Source: Apostichopus californicus (Eukaryota > Echinodermata > Holothuroidea > Aspidochirotida > Stichopodidae). From it: a DNA stretch of 28,196 nucleotides. Positions 1 through 11,100 of this stretch are shown here, piece after piece; position 1 is the stretch's first letter, and each line of letters opens with the position of its first letter. The notes beneath the pieces were generated by a model. The model worked only from the letters and a program-made list of their open reading frames with translations, had not been told where the DNA came from and did no database searches. Made by a program: the position numbers and the translations under genes. The stretch lies in the NCBI GenBank assembly GCA_020650975.1, contig JAIPMN010017767.1, positions 1-28,196 of the forward strand, written 5' to 3'.

Positions 1-169
1 GAAATTCTATGAGATGTTTGGAACTTCCGAGGGAAGTATGATACTAGCAAACAAAATATCAATTTTTTTTTTTTTTTGATCAGGAGTATTTAATTTCAGT
101 AATGTGTGATAAAAATTTTACTTCAAAGTAAAATAAAACTGTTAGCAAACTGCTTATCCACTAGAGAGC

Positions 170-240
170 CTGTGTAGGAGAATGTGTAAAAGTAAGTTGG
201 CCTGACGTTTCGATCCAAGAGGATCTTCTTCAAAGGCTAG
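170..240 (-). mobile_element. Possible Penelope-like element fragment with degenerate hammerhead-type motif
   Basis: On the minus strand: TTGAAGA, then a stem AGATCC-TCTT-GGATC, then GAAACGTC. This has the order CUGANGA / stem II / GAAA / GUC of hammerhead ribozymes that occur in Penelope-like retroelements. The first core base is T rather than C, and stems I and III are not obvious, so activity is doubtful. No reverse transcriptase frame is visible nearby. Confidence 0.35.
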
Positions 241-2454
241 ATGACAAGTAACAGTAACAGAAGGGACAAAAACACGCACAGAATACAGACAGGTTAATGA
301 GCATGGTGAACACAAAGAGATAGATGTAAGGGGATTAGTAGACAAGGGAAGGAGAGAAGAATGAAAGAAACCAACAGGGCAAGAAGAGAGGTAGGAGAGA
401 CAGCATATTTAGAGCACGAATCAATATGAGATTAGGATTTTCTGGGCTGGAAATATACGGCATGACCAATAATTACCATTTAAGGATAATGAAAGGAATG
501 TTTCAAATTAAAAGAGCTGCACGATACAGCAAAGACCACAGGGAGGAAAACAGGGAGGAACTCGTGCGAGACCATGAACTTCCAACAGACCTTCATTGCT
601 TACTCCATTGTTAACATATGTACAGTTAATACTACAGTTCACATGTTAATTTTATTAGACTAAGTGCAGTGCACATTTATGTGTTCAACCATTACTTGCA
701 ACACACCTCGGCAAACTTGCCTAGCAAATTTGCTTTGAACCTACATACTGACCTGTTATGTAGAACTTTGTCAAACTATGGAAATTAACCGTCATGAACA
801 TTGTCCCTCGATCCCTCATCAATATGAATAATAGCACCCTATTCTCCCCCCCCCCCTCCCTAATCCTCAACCTTATATAGCAGTAGTAAGTGTATCCTAT
901 CTCATTTACAGTAAGTTTATTTGATGCCTTGCAAGGGTTTGTTGCTTATTACTGTGATCTGATTCATCCAAGCACTTAATGTATCATTTTGCAATAACAC
1001 ATACTTTTAAATCACATGTTAAACTGTTCATGAAATGGTACACTGTTTCTGCAAATTTTGACATGTTTCTGCAAATGTTGACATGTTTCTGCAAGTTTTG
1101 ACATATGATATCCTTTTGGAGTTTAATGTGTGCATGTGTTTAGTATCCTCATGTATACTGGATATTTTGTTAGAACCTAATATGACAACTATGCATAGTA
1201 TCAACTAATCAGAGAAACAATCCAGGTAGTAATAAAATACAATTAGCATGATATGATACCTTTGTCTCAGTCTTCAGAAATCAACCTAAATTACTTTTTT
1301 ATGATTGTTTCATAACATTAGAAATAGTGAAAGTTTACACAAAACTTATTGCAAATCACTCATAATTGATACAATGAAGTATAATATGCGATATTAAGAC
1401 CTTATCACTAGATGATTACAGGCTAATTAGTAGGAGTGCAGTGGTCTTTAACAATGCAGTGGTCTTTGACTTTGACAGGCCTTTTAACATGCTGGGGCAT
1501 GTGGGTGGCGGGGGGGGGGGGGAATTATGTCCCTCGGTGCAGACTGCTGTACCCCTCCCCTTGCCATTTATGCTGCCATTATGTGTACAAAAAATCTCTT
1601 ATTCTGACTGCTCGATCTATCCAGTTACAAAATATAGATATGACATGGTTTGGTAACAATAAACAACTACAAGGTCCCAATGCATAATGTAGCTTTAAGA
1701 ACATAATTGACAAAAGTATATATAATACTTGGTGCATATATAGAGGCTCCTCTGGAAAGCAGTGCTTCTGCACTGAGCAGGACTACCCTCATTAAAGATC
1801 ACAATCATAAAAAATAAAAAAAATAATAATATACTGTACATATGAAACTCTTACAATCGATGCTATAACCTAGAGAACACCAGTTAACTAGATCAGCATC
1901 AGATATATAAAGATAATGTTCACTTCATAGCTGCAGACTTCCCACACACAATAGGTTCAAACACTAATCTACATAAAAGTCAAGGCAAAACTTGACGTTG
2001 TCTGCGTAGGCTTTTAATTAAGTACCAGTATCAGATCCTCTTCAGTGAGGTCGAGAATATGTGTATGGCTTCATCGACTTTATAGCTATGAGCAATGCTA
2101 AATGAACTAGTTAGTCAGATGAGAGAAAGGTTATCAAGGCTGAACTGCTGGGTGAAAACACAGAGTGAAAGGTGGTGCAATGTGAGGCATTGCTGTAAAG
2201 TAGTGCATTCTGCTGTATGGCAGCCTATCATACAAGTTTTCAAGTTACTGTAAGCAGCCATTATTAGGAGACACAAAACCCAATCATCTTCTTTGGCTGA
2301 TCATGTCTGGGATCTCTGTGAAGAACAACTCACCCAAAACAGATCTAAGAAAAATCTTGTTCTATTCCTGAAGGAGAATTTTTCTGGTAACTGTCATTTT
2401 GTAAATCTGTGATGTCATAATGGAATGTTAGCTCCATGTTAGCTCCATGTGGAG
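241..2454. other. Intergenic DNA, no gene recognised
   Basis: AT-rich sequence with a C-run (846-857), a G-run (1510-1522) and a small tandem repeat listed separately. Open frames here are short and of low complexity. Confidence 0.55.
1041..1104 (+). repeat. 20-bp tandem repeat, three copies
   Basis: Three consecutive 20-bp units of the form ACATGTTTCTGCAAATTTTG at 1041-1060, 1061-1080 and 1081-1100, differing at a few bases, followed by ACAT. Confidence 0.9.
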
Positions 2455-2660
2455 TGATACCTGTAGCTCAGTGGTTAACGCCGGTACCTTTAAATCATAA
2501 GGTCCAGAGTTCGAGTCACTTCAAGATTAATGTATGTTGTCCAGTTACAGAGTTGTTGACAATTGACAAATGAATGTAAGAGACTGACTTCGGTCAGTTT
2601 GCGGCTTTGATAAGCCAATGATGGCTTCTTCCCAAGTTCCTGCTTGCAGGAGGATCTAAA
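2455..2660 (+). mobile_element. tRNA-derived SINE
   Basis: Box A TAGCTCAGTGG at 2464-2474 matches TRGCNNAGYGG fully, and box B AGTTCGAGTCA at 2508-2518 is close to GGTTCGANTCC at the expected spacing. The flanks cannot pair as an acceptor stem, so this is not a working tRNA gene. A tRNA-unrelated body with GACTTCGGTCAGTTTGCGGC follows. The 3' limit is approximate. Confidence 0.8.
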
Positions 2661-4184
2661 AAAACACATACATAATGCCATCAGGATATGAAATCCTTTT
2701 TTCTTTTTCTTTTTTTTACTTCTGCTTGTCATATTTTCAACATTGAATATTAAAGTACTACAGACACCTAGCCAATTTGCCACATATTCAGTACATTTTG
2801 TTATGTGTGATAATCTTATTCAAAATCTGTTGATTTTTTCTTCAAAAAAGCTCTTTTTGATTCCATGATATACACAATTGGAAGTTTTGATAAATCTGGA
2901 GACACTCATTAAATATTTGCAAACTATGACATGGAGTGTTGTCATCACAATTTCTTATCCTAGGCCTTAAAGCGTGGCTACACAGTGTATATACATGTAA
3001 ACTGGCATTAAACTGAATGATCAGGCCAATATATTTAATCTAACCCAAAGTAACAACTTTAAGCACAGCAATATATTAAATGCATTAATGCAATTATGCA
3101 AGACATATTTTAACCAAAGAACTCTTTCTGGAAGTCAATTGACCACTGTAGCCAAATACCTTAAATTTTGTTTACAAGATGAAGTTAATTAGATTTAAGT
3201 GTCATTTTCTTTGGATCAAACAGATCCCAAATATTTTGAAGACTTGAGTTTTTCAGATATGTTTTGTAAAGTAGGAGGCATAAGTGTAAACATTTTTGGT
3301 TTAAACAACCTGTGTGAAACCATCTTCAACAATGATCAACCATCTCCAACCATCTTCAACCAGTCGTATTTTATGACTCTTCTTTATAAATTTTACATTT
3401 ATACTGGAATGAATAATAATTAAATGAATGACAGCGATGGCAGAATTTATCAGTAAATACTTTCAGTTGGAAGTCCTCATTGCCCGTTATATGGCATCAG
3501 TTTGCATGGAATCAATCTTATCAATCATGCACATCAACCAAGGAGGGGTGACACGTCCTCCAACTTTCTGAAGGGTAGGGGAAATAATAGCAAATGTTCC
3601 CCCCCCCCCCATGACTGGGTTGTTTAGGCGCTTGGCCTATCAGGCTCATAATGACTCGTTTCAGAAGGAGCTCAAACATTATGCTATGAGGTTAGTTGTT
3701 ATTAATGTTTTATTCTCATTTGCTCAACACCCCCATGTAAAATAAAACTTTTTTTTCTCAACTGGGTTGAAATTTACAGCGTAAATTAAATGAGGAACTG
3801 TGCCCATATATCGCTGAGGCTATTTGCTAAGCCAATTAACAAAACCTTGCAGCATTCGCCAATCTCCTTTCCAGTATATGTTATATTATAGTATATATTA
3901 TCACGTACAAGCAATAAACACTACATGTAAATTATATTGTGCATTCAGTTTAGTTAGCCATGCCATCCATGATAGTTTTGAAATGTTAAAGCAATATTCA
4001 TTCATACTTAGTAAAGATTCCTAAATCCTATTGGTCCATTCAGGTCAGCTGACCGTGGTTAATCCTGTGAGTAACGCACGATAAAATTACGGGGCATCAC
4101 TTTAATAAATCTTTGGTTATATGTAACCAAAAATGTTTTGTTTTATGATTTTTCCCCCACACAAATGGTAGTGTATGAATGAAC
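2661..4184. other. Intergenic DNA, no gene recognised
   Basis: AT-rich with a C-run at about 3600-3610. Bases 4059-4080 are an exact copy of 22 bases of the foldback element's right arm (4309-4330), so the foldback family extends here. Confidence 0.55.
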
Positions 4185-4350
4185 GGGGTTAATCAACGGT
4201 CTAGCGTGCGTTACTCACATGATTAATGCACTCCGGGTGTTAATGCTATCGCTGGATGCACTCGGGCTCCGCCCTCGTGCATCGCTTGCATTATCCCCCG
4301 ATCGTGCATTAATCCTGTGAGTAACGCACGCTAGACCGTTGATTAACCCC
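4185..4350. repeat. Foldback element: 46-nt inverted arms with a palindromic loop
   Basis: Arms 4185-4230 and 4305-4350 are reverse complements with one mismatch, both containing AACGGTCTAGCGTGCGTTAC or its complement. The 74-nt centre holds a second imperfect palindrome (GATGCACTCGGG...CCCTCGTGCATC). No clear target duplication is seen at the immediate edges. It is probably a small foldback or miniature transposon. Confidence 0.88.
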
Positions 4351-5670
4351 TTAGTTATATATTTCATAGGAGTTTTGAGACAGATACGAATACGGTGCAA
4401 AGCTGCAAGTCATGTTGTTATTTTAACCATGCTACTCATTATACCTCAAGTTCTAGTTTAGCAGTTATGTACATGCGCATGTTCACAAAATGTTTTGTGA
4501 TTCAGTTAACTGATGCAAAGCACAGGGTTCTAGTCTGCAGGTAGGGGGGAGAGGGGTGGGGGGTGGCAGGAGGGGCAGCTGTTCCCGTGAGATTTCCACT
4601 TCCTAAATGAAACGATAATGTGAAAGCCTGGACAATATGCGTCAATTCTGTTAGTTTTAGTGAAATGATCAAATCATTTCTTCTGTTTTCATTAGTCAGT
4701 GTTGCGCAACTTCAAGAGTCTAGGCAGGTATTGTAGGAATGGCGTTCAAAAATGAACGCAAGGTTTATTTTAACCACTCATTACGTTTACGGATCGCGAT
4801 GACCTTGCGTTTGTATTGGTTTTCATAAGTCTGGTTCTAAGAAAAAACAATAAATGTAGACAGCTTCTAAGATTTAACCTGCGTGAACATTGTAGCAGTC
4901 CAACGTGAAACTGCGGTTCATAAATATATTTATTACGTCTATATGTATAGGCCTATCAGTTTCATTGTTAGCCCCTATATCAGTGTCCCAATTCTTTAAC
5001 TAAGACTATTGAGGCACAGTCCCCTACATGGCATGTAAAACAAATAATGATAACACAAACCTAACAATTAATTTACACCTCAATTCCCATATGGCTTCCC
5101 CTCAACATGTAGGCTACGGCTACCATCAGAATGCCCTAGCGTGCTTTTACATTGTCAATTACTTGTACTACCAACCGCCCCTCCCCTCCTCCTTCCTGCT
5201 TTCCATTTGAGTCAAGGGAGGCAATTTTCAAATACATTAAAAAATCTAACAACTTTCCTATTCATACTAGATAAAACAAGATGGTTGCCATTTGAATGAA
5301 ATGCAAGTTTAAAGATGTTCTTATATATAAGTGAATGGTTCTATTTACTATTACTGTGCTAATCATGTTACATGTATGACTGAATATTTAACCTTTGACC
5401 ACTGTGTAAAATAAATTATTACTTGGAAGTGCATCTAATTATAGATCACTAGATGTCAAACAGATCCACAACTAATTAACTCAAAGGATCCACACACAGG
5501 TATTAGATTGACAACTGATAAGCTTGCCACATACCTGAGGTGTGTATAGAACCTTGATCCCCAAACTCAGACAACAAAAACAAAACCAAGTGACTAATAA
5601 GTGACCAGTGATCATGTCTGGGTCAGTTGAGTCACACAGGGTTGATTCCTTGAGCTACACTAGCATTTAG
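4351..5670. other. Intergenic DNA, no gene recognised
   Basis: Contains a G-rich tract (4545-4575) and a 10-nt inverted repeat AACGCAAGGT/ACCTTGCGTT (4755-4764 and 4802-4811). No coding evidence. Confidence 0.55.
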
Positions 5671-5865
5671 CGCCATAATTATATAAATAACATAACATTA
5701 AAACGTGTTAAGAATATATTGAATGATGATTACCACCCAGCAACTGATTATTTCAAGTTCCTGCCTTCAGGCAAAAGAATGCGTACTTTTAAGGGTTCTA
5801 AAAGATTTACTGACAGTTTTTATCCTTCTGCTGTGAAGATATTCAATGCGCACCAAAACCGTTAA
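5671..5865 (+). pseudogene. C-terminal remnant of a non-LTR retrotransposon ORF2
   Basis: An open frame without a start codon, 64 codons to TAA at 5863-5865. It contains KNILNDDYHPATDYF, FLPSGKRMRTFK and RFTDSFYPSAVKIFN. The LPSGKR..R and R..DSF.PSAVK.FN blocks are the usual extreme C terminus of CR1/Jockey-group LINE reverse-transcriptase proteins. The rest of the protein is missing, consistent with 5' truncation on insertion. Confidence 0.75.
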
Positions 5866-6121
5866 ACAATGTTATACTTTGTAGACTTTATATTGGATAT
5901 GAGGGCATTTATATATTTTTGTACGCTTTAATATTTTGTAGGTACATTTTATATTTTGTTCATCTTTATATTTTATAGGAACGTTTTCATATCTACAGTA
6001 TATGTATATTATTATACGTCTTATATGTTGTTTACAATTTTTAATGTTTTGAGCTCTTGTTATCAACCAATTTCCATTGTATTTTTATATGATTGGCTGA
6101 ATAAATATCTATCTATCTATC
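5671..6121 (+). mobile_element. 5'-truncated LINE 3' end with ATCT microsatellite tail
   Basis: The ORF2 remnant is followed by about 240 bp of AT-rich 3' UTR, then GGCTGAATAAATATCTATCT and further ATCT units to 6121. An ATCT-type terminal repeat instead of poly(A) is common in CR1/Crack-type LINEs. The 5' limit is approximate and no target duplication is clear. Confidence 0.7.
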
Positions 6122-7904
6122 ATATAATTTATTTGAAGTAAACTTTAATTAAAGGACAGAACCACTGTTTGTATATATGGGTCCTCCTTATCTCAGTAAT
6201 TGCCTTGTGAATCAAAGTAAAATTCTCAATTTTACAATTTTACAATAAAGAATATTCAGACAGGTAAAATGTACTCAATAGGTCAAACCGCAAGAGGCCT
6301 ATAGCAACATGACCTCTCCCAAGTCGCTGGACTGGACGGAACAAATCAAAGAATCACACCACACAATAACCCATGCCTGCAAAGATACACACGTACACAT
6401 GTGTATTAAGTCCTGTAGGAGTGTTTTGATTGGGTTGAAGTGAATAGATGCAGCATGATTTAGATGCCATTAAAGGGATATATATCCAATGGCTGATTTT
6501 TATTGTTTAATAAGATTGCTGGAAACTTTCTCAGACTTCTTTACTATAGGTCAGAACTACATATTTTTCTCCATTTACCTGTGAGTGACAGATTTACTGT
6601 ATGTGCCTCAGGAATATGTCCCTTAAACATGATTGGTGGAATGCCTGAACATAATGAAATGGAATTTAGATGCATGCATGTAAGCATTTAAACACTCAAG
6701 CTGATTAGAACCATATAGGGGACTCCCAATGTATGACACGGTACATCAAAGGAAGGCAAGAGTCCTAGAGAGGGTCGTTAATGTTAGGCTAACCAGAATG
6801 AATTAATTTAAAAATGTAATTAAAAATTTAGTAAATTTTCCTTCAGTTTCTTACTTAAACAATGCTACATTCTGAGCAAACCTTAGGTCAACTGTCCACT
6901 ATTAGAGCTATGCAGAGTACAGAATGTATGAAGACCAGCGAGAGACCCTGAAAATGTTGAAAGTCAGGATCAATTTCTAAACCTCAGGTCTGAGATAAAA
7001 GACTAATACTGAATGAAAACAAAGAATTAACATAAAACAAGCTACCAGAAAGCATCTTATGATGAATTGTACAATTTTAGTTGAGCCTCTCATAATCTTC
7101 AAACCAGCAGTTAGTGTAAGTGTGAGCTGGGCTTAACTTTGTGGTACCATTTTCTGGAATTATTGTTGCTCCTAACCAATGGAGCCTATAGAAGCTAAAA
7201 ATGTTTGTTCACCAGTGGAATGCAACATGCGGAATAGCGCAGCCTACTGTAACTTAGGGCCTCACCTTTGATGTTAGAATTTCTAACCTAGTACTATTAG
7301 GCCTTTGTAGTATGTCCTTCTTCGACATACAATGATACAGACTTAATTAATGCAACCCTTGCAAACTGCTGCTGACGTAAACAAATATAACATAATTAAT
7401 ATAATACAATATACACAGGACTACACCACTTATGGAATGCAGGAGATAATTCATAGTATTTGGCATATATTTTTACTACTGCCAGCTTTACAACTTCACA
7501 TAGGCCTAGACCTATAAATTTGAACTAAAGTTAGGCTAGGGCCTAGGCCTAACTGTTAGTTTTAGGCAAAGGTCATACTGTACTCCACTCCCAGGGCCTC
7601 AGATTTACAATAGACCTACACAGTACATTAGACAATGTGAAGTTAGGTAGTCATGTCTTGCAATAACCATTCAAGTTCGCGATCTGAAATGAGGGTAATA
7701 AATCAAACATTCCGCAAAGAAAGCTGAAATTAAATGAAATTTTGAAAGGAAAGCTTGTCTTTCTGTATTAAGTTTTTATTCCACTTACTATGTTCTTGGA
7801 AGTTACAGGGTTTAGTCCTTCACACAGCTGATTTTGAGAAAGAGCAATGTTCGTTACTGAAAGGACAGAGAGCGATTGTGTTCCTGTCAAAGGCCTAGGC
7901 CAGT
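6122..7904. other. Upstream region of CDC40, no gene recognised
   Basis: AT-rich. Between about 7250 and 7620 there are many TAGGCCT/AGGCCTA motifs. The last few hundred bases presumably hold the CDC40 promoter and 5' UTR, but no TATA box or transcription start can be fixed. Confidence 0.5.
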
Positions 7905-7935
7905 TTTAATACTTCCATTCTACCTTTATTAAATT

Positions 7936-7950
7936 CAAAATGGCGGCTTC
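7936..7950 (+). promoter_or_regulatory. YY1-like/initiator motif overlapping the start codon
   Basis: The start codon lies in CAAAATGGCGGCTTC, which matches the AAnATGGCGGC motif found at the 5' ends and start codons of many TATA-less animal housekeeping genes. No TATA box is evident in the preceding 100 bases. The match is visible; promoter function and the transcription start are inferred. Confidence 0.45.
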
Positions 7951-8149
7951 CTTGTTGCTTGTTGATTATTCGAGCGACGAAAGTGAACACGGAGAATTAG
8001 ACCAGACCGAACCGGACAAGAAAGAAGAAGTGAATCAAAATGAACCTTTGCACTTGGTTCCCCTCAGTGAAGGAGAAAACGTTCTCACTCTTCACAAAAA
8101 AATGCAGTTAAACTCCGCGCCGTTAGTGGAACCGTCTCACACACTGGAG
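7940..8149 (+). CDS. CDC40: CDC40 coding exon 1 (residues 1-70)
   Basis: Start exon, ending in phase 0 at CTGGAG before GTAAAG. It encodes an acidic, serine-containing leader ([13 protein letters not shown]) like the SGSESDSD-type leader of vertebrate PRP17. It is the least conserved part of the protein, so its identity rests on the in-frame join to exon 2 and on the start context. A non-coding 5' exon further upstream cannot be excluded. Confidence 0.85.
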
Positions 8150-11100
8150 GTAAAGTAGCACTAACTTAGGCCTATGTGAGACATTACGTTAGGCTATAGC
8201 CTATGCTTTATATGGATCGGGTCACATTCCGCCATCGTTACATTCCGCCATAACTTACCGCCACAGTTTTCGTGACTTTCCGCCATGGCTCCGCCATGGC
8301 GGAAAGTCACGAATACTGTGGCGGTAAGTTACGTAGGAAATAGATAGCAAATAGATAGGATTGGTTTATTTTGAGAACCTGGAGTGATTGAATGGAATCA
8401 CGAGGGTTTAGAAAAAAAGAGTTGGTATTGAAAAGAAAATAGAGTAAGAAGCAAATAGATAGGATAGGTAGGCTACATTTTTGAGAGCCTCAAGTGGTTG
8501 AATCGCGAAGGATTAAAATAAAAGTTGGTATTGAAAAGAAAAAGGTTGCATGCGCAGGTTTTGAGGGGATCTTAAAATAATTGGAGTGTTGAGTCATTGG
8601 ATAGAATTCATTGTAAGGACGGATTAGGGAGTACAGAATATTCAGAGTAGTAATGTTATCAGCAATTAATATAGGCTATGGGATAGTTACGGTGCGGTAT
8701 GCATTGCGTGTGGCATATAATAATAATGTATAGGATAGTTACGTACGTCGCGCTATGCATTGTGCGGCATATATAGTACAATGAACAAGAAATAACATTG
8801 TAATTTAAAGGTATAGATAGAATGTAATGGTTGTAGGTGTTTGTTGGAGTAATGAATGACCTGTAGCGATATTGATGGGATGTTTAAACGGTTTCATTAA
8901 TGGTTCAACATTGGAAGAAATTTAGTTTTAATATGATTCTAGGAAGCTAAGGGCCCCTCCCTTTTCTGTACTCCTCCCCTCTAGTTTTCGGCTTGGATTC
9001 TACATGCGGGTTCCTGATCACTATTCAGTGAAAAAAAACTAAGTTGGTTTAAGTTTCGCGAAGTGTAGTATTTGGTGTTAATGTTTACTTAAGTGGTATA
9101 TAAAAACCTTCTTTTCCGCCATGGCGGTAAAATGGCGGAAAGTCACTTTTGCTATGGCGGAATGTTACTTTTCTTATGGCGGTAAGTTCCATTTTTTATG
9201 GCGGAATGTTCCGATGGCGGAATGTCACGGCCCCCGCTTTATATAGCCAATACCAGCGTTATGTCTAGTCTAGTATTATTGATTAACGTAGGCCTATGTG
9301 TCCGAACAATTGTTTTTTTCTAATACTAATAATAATCAGCAGTTATTGTGGGAGAATGTGGGAGAAACCCGCAAGGGCTTATGGATTACATTACAACTAG
9401 TTACACATCAAGTGGCTTCCAATTCAACATTTTATCTCAAATTTGGAATTGGTGGCATTGGCGGTCATACTAATTAGCTTCAACAGGCCCATTTCACGAC
9501 AACTCAAGACAACAAGTTTAAAATACCATCAAATACAATGGTTGTAATCAGAGTGTATCTGGAAACACGTTTAAAACTGACTGGAACCATCATGCATACA
9601 TATTTTTCACGGGGAAAACGTTTTTTTCGTAAAAATAGTCAACTTTCTCTGTCCGTAGAATTGGACGACATGATGCGATTGCGCTTGCGCAATGACTTTG
9701 GACCGCACCGTTATGATATGGGTGGGTTCGTGTTAGGGTTTGGGAACTACCTTTGTTTGTGTACATGTCGGTAACGTGGGTTGACGTAGTAAGAAAGCAC
9801 CAAAGTAGTATGATGAATGAACTCCAAATCAAATCCTTGAAAAAGAGTTAAAGGAACAAAAGAAATAAAGAAACAAACAAAGAAATACATATAAATAAAA
9901 CTATAATTTAAACGTTTTTCTGATTACAACCATTGTATTTGATGGTATTTTAAACTTGTTGTCTTGAGTTGTCGTGAAAAGGGCCTGTTGACGCTAATTA
10001 GTACGACCCGGCATTGGCATTTGTGTAAAGTAGTTCCATAGATGTCGGATCATGTTGCAAGACAAAAACATTTGCCCGAAATAATGCTGGACCTTACTAG
10101 ACTAAAATTAATCTTAATTTTTTAGGCATAAATAACAACTGGAAATATTTTTGTGGCAGTAAATTTCACATAGCCTAACCATTACTACAATACTAGTCTT
10201 GTTCTAAAATGGCTGATTTTCATCATTAATTGCCATTATGAGGCCTTAGAACTTATTGTAACTAGGCCTATTACTATAGTCAGTATTGCGAAGTTGGGAA
10301 CACTGCGAAGTTCGGACACCCCTAAGAAATACACGATTTCACCATGACAACCTACAGGAAGAGCCAAATTTCACCAAAAAGTACGAAGCTACAGTTATTT
10401 TCTCTCCAAAATGACCCGTGTGCAAGCAAGTACTTACATATTTGTCAATAAAAGGAAGTTATAGTTTTGGGGTGTTTAATGCTTAGGTGTCCGAACTTCG
10501 CAGTGTCCATGCTATTACTAGTATAAAATGAGGCCTCTGGAGAACAAACTTGTGATGTGATGACAGCTCTAAAATTAGGCCTAGCCAGGCCCAGGCAGTA
10601 AAGTTTTGTTTTGCACAGGGAACTCAATAAGGAGCAGTGGATATGCACGGAAAATAAAAAGTTTCAGCTGAAGTTTCGCAAATTTTGAAATTGAATATTT
10701 TTTACAAATTTTTATGCATAGGACCATCATGACATCTGTACTCCAGCAAAACAGCATGTGATGTGTACATAGCAATGAAGTACAGAAGGACCTACAGTAG
10801 TCTAGTCCTTCATGCATAAGCTGTTACTCTTTGCCCTGGATATTGTTAGAGTGCAAAAAATCAAGCTCTTTGCACTATACAAGCTTTTCAAATGAGACAC
10901 TGGATGCATAGAATGGCTGCACAATGTGACACCTAGAATACATTTGTCATGTCTAAAAAAAGTGAGTCTGCATGCATGTAAGTTCTCTTACTAAAATATC
11001 ATGACTTGAAGCTGATGAACAGCAGGTATGGAAAAAAGAAAACAGTGTTCACTTTGATCAAATATACTTGCGCAGGGAACACTGTGCAAACCGAAAAAAT

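Noticed and set aside
2457..2528. Apparent tRNA gene
   Set aside because: Box A and B are good, but the ends do not form an acceptor stem and a SINE body follows, so it is a tRNA-derived retroposon.
9538..9832. Overlapping plus and minus open frames of 78-80 codons
   Set aside because: They lie within the interior and TIR of the 9463-10009 element and show no protein family features.
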